Origin: Symbiodinium sp. CCMP2592
Taxonomy: Eukaryota; Sar; Dinophyceae; Suessiales; Symbiodiniaceae
NCBI GenBank assembly: GCA_905221615.1
Contig: CAJNDT010006013.1
Location: 1,392,915-1,456,914, forward strand
Length of the DNA stretch: 64,000 nucleotides
Reading direction: 5' to 3'
The notes beneath the pieces were generated by a model. That model saw only the letters and a program-made list of their open reading frames with translations, did no database searches and was not told the origin of the DNA. A program made the position numbers and the translations under genes. Positions 20,730 through 30,974 of this stretch are shown in pieces; the first letter of the stretch is position 1; each line of letters starts with the position of its first letter.

Positions 20730-21332
20730 ATCCCTGCCACACTCCCGCGGCATTTGCACTCTGCAACATGCCATCAATGTCTGGCATAACCTCCCCCAAC
20801 CTTGACGTCAGGAGTTGCCTGTGCAGCTGTTCAGCTGAATCGCTTCAGCCTAGTAAGTGGCAGAGTTTTCAAGTCTAAGGTCCCAGTAGCCCTCTCCCGG
20901 CCTGTTAGTGTTCCCACTTGGAAAGAGGGCTCGATCGTGCAAACCCGTTTTGTCCTGAGTGCAGCTATCATTCACTTAGGCGAGACCCCCAAAGTAGGCC
21001 ATTACAGAGCCCTGCTTTTTGACAACACCGGAGGAGCCAGGATCACGGATGATGGAGTCCCCTCGATTCCCCCTGATCGAGCGATGGCTAGGGTTACTCA
21101 GGAGAACATTTACCTTGTCTTCATACGTCCTGACCCCTCGGCAACTTTTGTAGGTGCGCCATGGCTCATTCTGTTCAAATCAGTTGCAAGCCTGGTGCTC
21201 ACTTCAGGGCTCCACAGCTATGGTTGTGAATGTGACTTCCTGGTATTGCTTGAACTTAGCCTCTATCGTGCTTCACTCATCATGACCCTGCTGTGGATAA
21301 CCCGCTTAGGCCCTTCGGGGCGGCCAGGCTAA
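20590..21332 (+). pseudogene. USP-like protease relic of element F
   Basis: Near 20605 one frame gives HVWSRPVCAEFLSFFNQ, aligning with the QHDxxxFL block. A stop and frame change follow. From 20802 the frame gives AVQLNRFSLVSG and a His box (HLGETPKVGHYRALL) with ITDDG and ENIYLVF, as in the LINE proteases of A-E. No Cys box is recognisable upstream, so it should not be active. Confidence 0.75.
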
Positions 21333-21430
21333 GAAGGATGGCCACAGAGCCATGAGGCAAAGCCTCCGCACAATATGTGTGCCGACTTCGCTCAGCGGAC
21401 GGACCTCCTGCTGCGTGTGTGAGTGAGTGA

Positions 21431-21431
21431 A

Positions 21432-21485
<54 letters not shown>

Positions 21486-21486
21486 G

Positions 21487-21522
<36 letters not shown>

Positions 21523-21530
21523 GCTATTGC
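21431..21530. repeat. (TAC)n microsatellite, tail of F and start of G
   Basis: About 30 TAC triplets with one CGA interruption, directly after the F 3' end and directly before the truncated LINE G. Confidence 0.93.
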
Positions 21531-22513
21531 TACACCCCACAGGTTGACAGATGATCCTCGGTGGCTAACGCTGATCGATGATTGGGGTGAGGTCCATCGT
21601 CAACATGATGTGTGTGAATTTCTTGAACACATACTGCAAAAGAATGACTATGGTTTGTTCCAAGGCACATGGCAGGCAAGGTTGCCTACCATGGCAGGGG
21701 AGACGCAGCTTGTGGATACAGGGCAGTGCACTCAATCCATTGTTCTTCACATGCCTTCAACCTACCCTACGCCATCGGCCAATTCACTTAGGATTCAATC
21801 CTTGGTGGACACTTGGTGCAGGGGAATTGACAGGATACATGGTCTGACAGTCGCGCCCCCGGTGATCCTACTTCAGCTTCATCGCTTCACCAAACAGCGT
21901 GATCGTGTACTCAAAAATCACCTTAAGGTGCAGCTGGACCACGTGATCCAAATGCCTTTCTTTTCTGGGGACAGGCACAATCTGTCGCATCGTTCATACA
22001 AGCTCAAAGCATTCATTGAACACCATGGAGCCACACCCACTTCAGGACATTATACGGCCACCCTGGTCAACGATGAGGGCTCATGGAGCTGTGACGATGG
22101 CAGAGCAGCCAAAGTGAAAACCATGCGGGGTGAGCGACATCCCACTAAAACTGGCTATGCTCTTTTCTACAGTCTCGACGCTGCTCTTGCCACATCTTCC
22201 GATGAAGGTTTGGCACACACTGGCGACACACATGCTAGCACATAATGTTCCACGGAACGGTGTGTGTTGATACCTGTATTTTCTGAGATGATCAATCGTA
22301 TCATGAGCTTATAGCTCCGGGCATTTGAATATGCCTGCTCTTTCCCGACGCTTGGCGACAGGACTCTCCTCGCTGCGAGTGAAGCTGAAGCTGCTATTGC
22401 TACTGCTACTGCTACTGCTACTGCTACTGCTACCGCTACTGCTACTGCTACTGCTACTGCTACTACTGCTACTACTACTACTACTACTACTACTAGTACT
22501 ATACTACCACTAT

Positions 22514-22574
<61 letters not shown>

Positions 22575-22575
22575 G

Positions 22576-22621
<46 letters not shown>

Positions 22622-22665
22622 CTATACTACTGCTACTACTGCTACCACTACTGCTGCCACTGCTA
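21531..22665 (+). mobile_element. 5'-truncated LINE G
   Basis: Only the protease part, a ~140-base 3' region and a long CTA/CTG tail are present, as expected of a 5'-truncated LINE copy. The body begins inside the (TAC)n tail of F. Confidence 0.65.
21535..22245 (+). pseudogene. USP-like protease part of LINE G (no Cys box)
   Basis: The open frame also runs through the (TAC)n tract (poly-Thr), which is not native. The native part starts near ATPHRLTDD and shows RQHDVCEFLEHIL, VILLQLHRF and a His box (HHGATPTSGHYTATL) with WSCDDG. The catalytic Cys box and everything upstream (EN, RT, fingers) are missing, so it cannot act as a protease or move by itself. Frame is intact to the TAA at 22245. 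Confidence 0.75.
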
Positions 22666-22670
22666 GGGCT
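22388..22670. repeat. (CTG/CTA)n microsatellite, tail of LINE G
   Basis: About 280 bases of CTA and CTG triplets; the triplet is a rotation of TAC, the same as the tract into which G was inserted. Confidence 0.92.
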
Positions 22671-22671
22671 T

Positions 22672-22812
22672 GAGTTTACGGTTTAAGGGTTTAGGGTTTG
22701 GGAGTTTGGGTTTGGGGCTCGGCGGGTTTAGGGTTTAGTTCAGACTTCTAGGATTCGAGTTGGAGATTCTAGGCAAGTTCAGGGTTGTGGGACCGTTTAG
22801 GGTTTGTACAGG
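22672..22812 (+). repeat. Degenerate telomere-like (TTTAGGG) tract
   Basis: Several GTTTAGGGTTT and TTTAAGGG words mixed with variants. TTTAGGG is the telomere unit reported in dinoflagellates and plants. Here it is interstitial and decayed. Confidence 0.6.
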
Positions 22813-22854
22813 TTGTGACGGACCTTTATGCAATTGTTAGCATTCATGGCGAAT

Positions 22855-23620
22855 GTCGCCGCGTAAAGGACCCCCGGCCGCATAGGGCAGCCACTTCCGC
22901 ATAACTTCCGCGTAAACTTCTGCATAATTATCCCGCGACTTCTGCATAAGCGCGATGATTATGCAGAAGTTATGCGGAAGTTAAGAGCTAGCTAAGAGCA
23001 CAACTTCTGCATATATGATCCCGGTTCTCGGTTCACCGACCCCCCCCAATGGTATCCCCCCCTCCCCCCCGCTCCCCAAGCCGGATCTGTGTGTGACTGT
23101 GCAAGCCTTTTCCACACGCGCCAAGCAAGCCCACGCAGGAAACCCAAACCACACCACACCACAGGGGGGAGTGGGGTAACCAGCCTAAGCAGACCCACTC
23201 CCGAACCACACCACATCACACCACAGGGAGGGGGAAGCGACCCACAACCACACCACACCACAGGGGGGGAGGAGGAACCATTGGGGCGGAGGGGGGGGGC
23301 CGGCCGAACCGGGATCTTTTATGCAGAAGTTGGGTTTTGGGTCGCGCGATAAACTGCATAGGCCCAGGGGGGTTATGCAGAAGCTATGCGGAAGTTATGC
23401 GGAAGTGGCTGTCTTATGCATCCCGGGGGCCTTCATGCGATGTATGGCGAATGTCGCTGCATAACGGTCCCACTGGCCGCAGAAGACAGGGACTTCCGGA
23501 TAACTTCCGCGTAAACGTCTGCGTATTTTTCGCGACTTCTGCATAAACGCGACAATTATGCAGAAGTTATTCGGAAGTTGAGAGCTAACTAGCAGAAGCT
23601 GGGTTTTGGGTCGCGCGATA
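22855..23620. repeat. Duplicated ATGCAGAAGT/ATGCGGAAGT repeat
   Basis: A ~140-base unit at 22855-22992 recurs at about 23448-23590, and parts recur near 23318-23410. Core words are TTATGCAGAAGTTATGCGGA and its reverse complement (ACTTCCGCATAACTTC), so each unit is also internally palindromic. Confidence 0.8.
23120..23275 (+). repeat. ACCACACCACAGGGGG minisatellite
   Basis: Three spaced copies of CACACCACAGGG-type units. The reverse-complement form (CCCCCTGTGGTTCGCTGTGG) appears at about 23948-24010, so the pair is in inverted orientation. Confidence 0.65.
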
Positions 23621-23639
23621 AACTGTAGGATAGGGCTCT

Positions 23640-24605
23640 GGTGGGCTGGGGTGGGCGGGGGAGTCTGTAGCACCCCGCCGGGGGGACCCTAATTATCGAA
23701 TTTTCGTTTTTCGAAAATCACGTTGGACGATTTTGCACCTTCAATTTCGGCTTTCGTCGTTTTTTCACCTGCAAAATCCTATGGTAAGGTAAGCAGGTCC
23801 CAAAACGGCAGCCGAAACAAGCTCGGGTAAAACAACATGACGGGGCTCCCGTTTTTGTCTCTACCTAATGTACAGACAAAAAGCAGATATATGGTGCAGC
23901 GCTGCTAGGCCCCCCCTCCCCCCCCACCCCATGGTATCCCCCCCCTCCCCCCCCTGTGGTTCGCTGTGGTGTGGGTTCCCCCCTCCCCTCCCCCCTGTGG
24001 TTGCGGTCGGCTGTGCCCCCTTCCATGGCTATTGCTGGTTGGGCGTCCGGCTGCTAAAGGTTTCGGCCTTAGGATGTGATACAGTTCCACTGGACTCCGA
24101 CCTGCCCTGAGCTCCAAAGCCAATGACAGAGATGAATATTTTGGTTATGATAATGACCAAGATTGTGGTCATGATCCCCACCTCCGGTCCCTTGCTCAAG
24201 AGTCCCGAATGAAAACCATTCAAATTCGTGCTCAAGCTTACTTTTAACGTAAAACAATGAGCATGCGGTGCCGAAGCCCAGAGCAACACAAGAGCACAGG
24301 TACCACCAACAGCCACACTGGGAATAGCACATCAACATAATTGGGCACAACATCATCGCCATCATTCTCACCTGTATGTCGAAGGGGAGGGGAAGGGGAA
24401 GGGGCCCTGTGGTTCTACGGGTTGTGGGTTGCCCCTGGCGCTCCGCCCGTTTGCTAAGGAGAGGTATGTTTTGAGGGGGGTTACGTGGATGATGTTGTGA
24501 CTGTTTCCTGGGATGAGAGGCCTGGCCGGGGGAGGGGGGCATACCATGGGGGGGAGGGCCTGCGACGCGGCGACGCGGCACCATAGATGGGTTGACGGGG
24601 CTGCA
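23640..24605. other. Intergenic, C-rich tracts and a foldback half-unit
   Basis: It contains a half-unit related to the 9953-10094 foldback (GACGGGGCTCCCGTTTTTG near 23842) and C-runs near 23908-23998. No gene recognised. Confidence 0.5.
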
Positions 24606-24612
24606 GTTTTTT

Positions 24613-24642
24613 GTTTGGTTGTTGTTGTTGTTGTTGCTGTTG
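24613..24642. repeat. (TTG)n tract before LINE C
   Basis: TTG run with one CTG, directly before the C 5' end. Confidence 0.88.
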
Positions 24643-24661
24643 TAGCCGCTATGGATCACAG
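24642..24661 (+). other. Spliced-leader-like 5' end of LINE C
   Basis: GTAGCCGCTATGGATCACAG resembles GTAGCCATTTTGGCTCAAG (GTAGCC, then T, TGG, TCA and AG in register). C is of a different family from B, D and E yet also begins with a leader-like sequence. Confidence 0.4.
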
Positions 24662-24943
24662 CAGGCTGTGTAGCTTTGCTAACAAGGCTCTGGGTACCAA
24701 CGCTAGAGGCTCGCAACGTGCCCCTTCTGCGAAGCTTAAGGGACCGTCCTCTTACTGAGCCATAGCTGTTCCCGGAGCCGCGTGTCGCTGTGATCTACCG
24801 GGTCCCAATTCCCGGGCCTCTGTCTGCAGTTATACAACCTTGGCATGAGGTAAGCGGTAGTGGTTTTCACCTTTTCCGCAGGGTGAAAGGAGTCGGTTCG
24901 AGTTCTCTCTTTCCGGCGAAACTAGCGGACGGCGCAATCGCCA
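24643..24943 (+). other. LINE C 5' untranslated region
   Basis: It holds a 35-codon upstream ORF (24651-24758) and a hairpin TTTCACC...GGGTGAAA near 24866-24890. The main ATG is at 24944. Confidence 0.5.
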
Positions 24944-27900
24944 ATGCACCAGCATTCATTTGAGAGCATTCGCAAGAAGGCCTTTCGCAAGGCTTGCAAT
25001 AAGGTTCATAGAACACAAGAAAGCATCCCGTACCGGAATGGTACGTTGACGCCTGAACATCTGCGTCGCAGTGGACTCACCCCCCCCTCCCCTCCCCCCC
25101 TCCCAGTGCAGCCTAGCTCCACGATTTCTCCTTCAGGTCCCTCAGGTTTCTCCGCCAGTTTCCGCTCGCGCCCGAGAGGCGGTCGTGCCAGCAAGTCTCT
25201 TCGTGTTCTTTCCTGGAATGCAGGGCACCTTGGCATGCAACAATGGGCAGAAGTGAAGACATGGCTTCGCACGGAGGCCAAGTCAGTCTGTGACATTCTT
25301 GTCCTTCAGGAAACCCACTGGAGTGAGACAGCAGAATTTGATGTCGAAGGCTGGCACTGCGTAAGCTCCGCCACAAAAGGGGCTGCTCGAGCACCTAAAG
25401 GTAAAGCCACTTCAGGGCAACGCCCCAAGCAAGGCGCTGCCACGCAGCCGGCTGTTCACGACACAAGCCGAGCGGACGGCGTCATGGTTCTTCTCTCTCC
25501 GCAGATAGACAAGAAGAAGATAAGATGGCGCGAGCAACGCCGGGGAAGGCTCATTCAGGTCATCTTCCCGTGGCTTGGGGCTCGTGTGCATGTACTAGCG
25601 GTTTACCAACATGCCTGGTCTTCTAAGAAGACTCCACAGCAGAACAAGGATGACCGCTCACACCTGCTCCGCGATCTGTCGGCTGCGATACGGGCCATTC
25701 CAGCGCGAGATACTTTTCTCTTGGCAGGAGACTTTAATGCTCGACTGACCCCGCAGGAGGGTCTGGTAGGTCAGTGTAGCACCAAGCCAGAGCAAACTCA
25801 GATGCAGGATGAATCGTTCCAAGCCTTAGTCTCCTCCCATCGGTTGGTAGCTCTTAACACATGGTCTAGTGGTGCAGGTCACACTTTCTTCCTGAATGGT
25901 CAGGGATCACAAATTGACTTCCTGCTCACTTCAGAAGCCTCGGCCAAGGGCCTGGCAAAGCAGTCTCGGCCGTGCAAGGATCTTCAGCTCGGCAAATGGA
26001 AGAGGGGCGGCCACCTTCCAGTCTTGGCTCAACTCAGACCCACCCAGCACTGGAATCTGCCAAAGCCTACTTGTCCTTCCACGACCTTTCATAAGGAAGC
26101 TCTAGAGACGGCTGTCCGTTCAGGTCTGCCAATAGCCGGTCGCATGCAAGACTGGGTGGGCCAGCGTCTGTCCTCTCGGACTCACACGCCTGATGAAGTT
26201 AATCAGGTACTGCTGGAGGCCTCTGCACTGTTTTTCCCCAAACCACGGCCTCAGCAAGCTCCTGAAACTGCTCAGCACCGTGCGACGCTGCGAATGTGGA
26301 GTCGAGTCGCTCATATTCGTTCTTTGCATGAGGACTCCATAACCACCTTATCCGACCTAGATCAGTCTTTGGAGGACCTGAATCGATGGCATAAGCAGGC
26401 TCTCTACTTAGCCAAGAAGGAACGACACCGAGCTTTCCAGGCTGAGGTCGATGAGGCGTGTGCCAGACACGATTCCTACATCGCACATAAGACCTTAAAG
26501 AAGCTCCGACCTTGGGAACCCCAAACTATGGCACAGCTTCAGGGACCGGATGGTCTGCTGTTGGACTCTACCTCTGAGCTCCGCCTGCTTAGAGACCACG
26601 TGGAACAGGTCTTTGCCAGACATCCGCCACTCGCACACCAGGTGGACTCGCTGCCGGAAATCCCGGCTGGTCTGCTGGCCAAGCACATAGGCTCCATCAG
26701 ACCGCACAAGGCGGTACCGCAAGGCTCTGCTCCGGCGGCTGCCTGGCGGCTCTGCTCGGCGGCTGCGGGAGAGGCGCTAGCAGCATCGCTGCAATCTCGG
26801 GCACAACGCCCATTGCCGGCTGCTGAGGTACTTCAGCCGCCCTTAAAGGATGCTGACTTGTGTTTTATCCCAAAGCCTAACAAGCCGGCCACGAAGCCTG
26901 GCAATCTACGTCCCCTCAGACGACGGCAAGGGCCTGGCGGGGGCTTGTAGAGATCAGCTGTCTCCCTACACGGCTGACTATCTTCGGGGTCTCCCACAAT
27001 TTGCCTACCAGCCACATCGCGGTCTTTCAGATGCCTTGAGCAGGGTCGTTGGTCATGTCACTCAGATACGCAATAACTGCCAGGAGGCCCGACGAACCAG
27101 GCATCAGCTTCACTCGGGACGAACTCGTCCCCAGCTAGTAGGTGGCATCTGCTTTGCACTAGACTTGTCACAAGCCTTTGACATGGTGAGCAGAACAGAC
27201 TTGCTTAGCACACTGCAGGAAGCGGGAGTCCCGCAAGACCTCATTGACCTAGTTGCCTCATTGCATGCTGGCAGTGCTTACACGTTTCGCACCCAGGGTG
27301 AAGAGGACACGGTCCAGTCCACTGCGGGCATTAAACAGGGGTGTAAGCTTGCCCCCACACTTTTTTCCATGCTTACGGGATCTTCCGGGAGCTCATAGCT
27401 CTTGTTGGGGTTCGAGCCGTGGTGGACTACCTCACGGGCTACGCAGATGACCTTACGGTTCACCGTGACATCCACTCAATGGAGGACCTGGATCGCGCTC
27501 ATGCTCTGATTGAGCAACTGTTGCAGTTGGTCCGTCGCCATGGATTTGCTGTCAACGGTGCAAAATGCACTGTTATGGTCAAACTCGAGGGCCAACAGGC
27601 GCAACGCGCCATCTCCAAGCACACTTATTGGCGCACCGCGCCTGACGGAACCCGCCATAAGATGTGGAGACTGGGAGAGTCCAAGTCTCACGAGGGCTTT
27701 CCGCTGGTGACGTCCTTTAAGTATCTCGGCGTCATGCTCTCCTACTCCAACTTCGAGAAGGCTACTCTCAAGTTCCGGTTGCAGGCACATTGCAGCAGGT
27801 ACGCCGCTTCGTTCACAACAGACGAACGGCGGGGCCTGCATCGCGGTTGCACATTTTGGCATAGCACTGTCTGGGCCACAGTAGCCTCTGGATTAGTGGA

Positions 27901-29842
27901 TGTGGGCTTGACCCTAGAGACAGCTAAACTGTTGCGGGCTTGGCACGCTCGCAAAATTCGAGCTGTCCTGAACAAGCCAGCGCACCTGACACACATATCC
28001 ACGGCTGACCTCTATGCCTCCCATGAGATCATGGACCCTGTCCGTAAGCTGCAGGCGCGACAGGCCAATCGTGTCAAGCGCTTAGGTGCTCGACGGCGGA
28101 AAACTCCTGCGGGGGACATCTCTTTAACCCAGCGCGCGCTTCTCCAGGCGGAGGCACTCTCTACTAGTTATGCAGACGTTCTGCAGCAACTTTCTAAGGA
28201 CACATCACAGCAGGAGGCCCCCCCGTCCTTCGTGTGCCCGACGTGTGCTCAGGCCTTCGACACTGAGGTCGGTCTTCGCACCCACCAGGCCCGCAAGCAT
28301 CCAGGCTCGGTCATCAGATATGTCCCTCGAGGCTTCTCCCACACCCTCTCTGTAGGAGGGCTCCCCAAGTGTGCGGCCTGCAACAGGCAATTCCCTCAGA
28401 TGAAGGGCTTAAAGGACCACTTGCTATCAGGTGCCTGCTCGGAGCCAGCTAGGCTACAGGAGCTGGATGACGCGGCGCACCCTCCCTTGGATTCGCAGCA
28501 TCAGCCCAGATTGCATCCCAGGCAGCAGCGCTTCCATGACACTCTGACAACACACACGGCTGTGGAGCTCGGACGATCTGATGAGTCTCAGGACCTTATG
28601 TCACATTGCTTGCTGTGTGGGTTCTGGACCCCGGACAATACCAAGCTCAAGTCTCACATCCGGCAGGCCCACAAACCTGAATGGGCGGCTCATGGCGCTA
28701 CAGCTGCAACTCAGAGCAGCAAATCAGGCCTGACCCTTGTCAAGGGCATGCCTTGCCCGTGCTGCCGCAAGCCTGTTACGGATAAGAGGCAGCATCCGGC
28801 ACAATGTCCGATCCTTTTTCAGATTCTGTTTTATGACTTGGTTCATGCACTTTCCCGCTGCCAGGGCGGACCGTTACGCAGGTACATGCCAGCGGTTGGC
28901 ACGACACAAGGCAACGCACCCACACGGGACGATACCACCGCTGTTGGAGCAACGCCCCAGACTCGCCAGGCAACGCCTGCAGGCCCCCTGCCACCGAAGT
29001 CAGGGACAGTAGAATCAAAGGACGGCGCGCTCGCTGCTCCTCGCTCGCTGCGCAACATCTCCAACTACTGCTATGTTAACTCAACGCTTTCGGCCCTGGT
29101 GCCGACGTGCATCTTGCTGGAGCACGGAGGGGCAAGCACCTCCCTCCATCAGGAAGTGGCTGATTCTGTCTCTGGTTCTCCTTTCACCCTGACTGCCTCT
29201 TTCACGCTTCGCCATCTTACTCCCACTTGGCGCTATGATGGCCAACAACAAGATGCTTCGGAGTTTCTAGTGGCCTTATTTGCAGGCATTACCGCCTTTC
29301 CGATTGCACGACCCTGGGAAGTCAGGGATGTAAACACTACTGAGGTCACCGATGCGGGAGGTCCGCTCGCTTTGCTGCCAGCTCCAACGACAGGTGGATC
29401 CCATGCACTTCAGGAGCTGCTCTCTCGGTGGTCTGGCCAGCCGGTGCACACCGCCTTTCGAGGGCAGCAACGACTGGTGGTTCTCACAGTGGCGCGATTT
29501 GTTGAAGGCCGCAAGCTCAGCTATGCTGTCACTGGTCTGCACCACCCCCTTCAGCTCTCGCAGTGGGCCCCGACGGGCTCCGTACAACTAGAGAAAGGAT
29601 GGGTTCAGTCCTGTATCTTCCACATAGGTGACACCCCGCACAGTGGACATTATCGCTCCCTCTGGAGGAGCAACCCCGATCAACCTTGGCTCAGCACGGA
29701 CGATGGTCGTCCGTCGGTTCAGGCCTCAGATTCAGATCTCAGGCAGGCACGCCACGGCTGCTATGTGCTGTTCGTGCGACTTGGTTCAATACCGCACACA
29801 GCGGAGGCTGGCCCTATGCCAGTCCAAGTTTCAGATGATTAA
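24944..29842 (+). pseudogene. LINE C ORF1: APE endonuclease, RT, fingers, USP-like protease (two frameshifts)
   Basis: Three frames join into one protein. The first, 24944-26950, holds a basic start, endonuclease (LSWNAGHLG near residue 89, QETHW near 121, AGDFNARL near 261, SQIDF, GGHLPV) and the start of RT up to NLRPL. A small deletion near 26920 shifts the frame. The second, about 26920-27385, has GKGLAG, LPQFAYQPHRG, motif A ALDLSQAFD and IKQGCKLAP. A 1-base loss near 27385 shifts back, and the third, to TAA at 29842, has YADD near 27439, four Cys/His fingers (near 28233, 28373, 28611, 28756), and a USP-like domain: Cys box NYCYVNS near 29064, QQQDASEF near 29242, His box SGHYRSLW near 29642 with STDDG. 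Catalytic residues survive, so decay is recent. The native product would act in target-primed insertion; the protease target is unknown. Confidence 0.9.
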
Positions 29843-30118
29843 GCTGAGGGTTCCCCTGAGGCCAGGGGCCCCTACTTCCCCTTGCAGGAAGGGGGCGACC
29901 TACTGGCTCTGTGGGACCGACCTGCCTACACGGCAGGGAGCAGGAACGCTGTTGTTCAGTTTTGCTGCTCAAGTCGTACAGCTGACGTAGCTCCACTACT
30001 CAGCGTTTGTGTGCAATAGCGGCCTATACCTGTCATGCTAGTCGGGCAACGCTCGCTGCTTTCCCAGAAAGGCAACGCCTGTCAGCAACACAGCTGACCA
30101 ATGGCTGAAATCGGCTTT
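29843..30118 (+). other. LINE C 3' region, first part
   Basis: No ORF of note. Contains GGCAACGC words also found in the coding part of C. Confidence 0.4.
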
Positions 30119-30215
30119 ACAAACCCCCATTCTCGGCTCGAGAAGGGGGGTTTGTCCGAGGCCTAAAAATCAAGGTTTTGCAACCCCCCATTCTCGGCTC
30201 GAGAATGGGGGGTTG
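30119..30215. repeat. Two tandem long hairpins in the LINE C 3' region
   Basis: The second hairpin (30181-30215) is perfect: CAACCCCCCATTCTCG, loop GCT, CGAGAATGGGGGGTTG. The first (30121-30153) has the same stem with one mismatch. Each is followed by GTCCGAGGCC. They may be an RNA structure read by the RT, or a small inserted repeat. Confidence 0.85.
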
Positions 30216-30789
30216 TCCGAGGCCCCCAAGCCATTGCCGGCAAGCCTGGCCTCTGGAGGGGAGTACGCCTCTTACGAATAAGGTTAGCCTTATTAGGCAC
30301 AGTGTGCTTACCGCCAGGGTGTGCCACATCGTTCACCGATGCAATCTGCTTGCCCACAAAAGCGGAGCTGCCTCAGATAACAGCACTAGCAGCCGTTCCA
30401 CATGCTCATCACCTTTGCGACCTTACGGCCCATCGCCTTTGATTGAGAGTGACCATGAGTGGGACGCCACGCAACAGGCACTCTGAGTGACGGTCCCGAG
30501 GGGGTACGGCTCATCAATCATCGGTCCGTGGACATGGGACGCCATAGTCCACACTGAGGGTGACGGAGGGTTTCTCACCCACGCCTGAGACGCATGAACC
30601 GGCTTTTGAGGTAGCTTGTAGGGTAGCTCTCTTCCCGGTAGCCTGTTTCAGCGCTTTCAGGCCCAGGCCCTTAGCATTTCTGCTCTCAGACCTTTGTTCA
30701 GGTGCAAAGGCAGTCTCACACGCCCGCAATGAGCAGAGCCCGCTCGCTCAGCGTCCAATAAAAATTGTTGCTGTTGTTGTTGTTGTTGT
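30216..30789 (+). other. LINE C 3' region, second part, with AATAAA and (TTG)n tail
   Basis: No gene seen. It ends with CCAATAAAAA and TTG repeats up to 30789, where element D begins. The AATAAA may be incidental, since dinoflagellate mRNAs do not reliably use it. Confidence 0.6.
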
Positions 30790-30974
30790 AAGCCTCTCGG
30801 CTCAGGAAAGGTCAGGCTAGTACAGTTGCCTTTTCCTTTCTTGCCATGGCATTTGTCAGCGCCTGAGCAGTCCCGGTCCCAAGTCCGGGAGGGAGTATTA
30901 GATTTACAGCTCTCTAACATCTCCCAGAGGTGAGGGTTGTCGGTATTGCGAAGCCGACAGGAGCCGCACTCAAC

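Larger units (their letters stand above)
17155..21430 (+). mobile_element. Decayed element F with AGCCTT-rich ORFs and a USP relic
   Basis: A run of short plus-strand open frames leads to a broken USP-like domain (20590-21175), a short 3' region ending in TGCGTGTGTGAGTGAGTGAA, and then a (TAC)n tail. The 3' end resembles that of B, D and E (TGCGTGTGAATGAAATG). No RT is left. The word AGCCTT and its neighbours (GCCTTTGCC and similar) recur throughout. The left boundary is not certain. Confidence 0.6.
24643..30789 (+). mobile_element. LINE C (second family, full length, frameshifted)
   Basis: Runs from the leader-like 5' end to a (TTG)n tail at 30765-30789 preceded by CCAATAAAAA. The coding part has the same order as B (EN, RT, fingers, USP) but is clearly diverged. 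Element D begins directly at its tail. Confidence 0.88.

Noticed and set aside
21427-21530. Poly-Thr start of the LINE G ORF
   Set aside because: It is the (TAC)n target tract read in frame, not native protein.
24777-24920. tRNA-like box B (GGTTCGAGTTC) in the LINE C 5' region
   Set aside because: No T-stem or acceptor pairing could be made around it.
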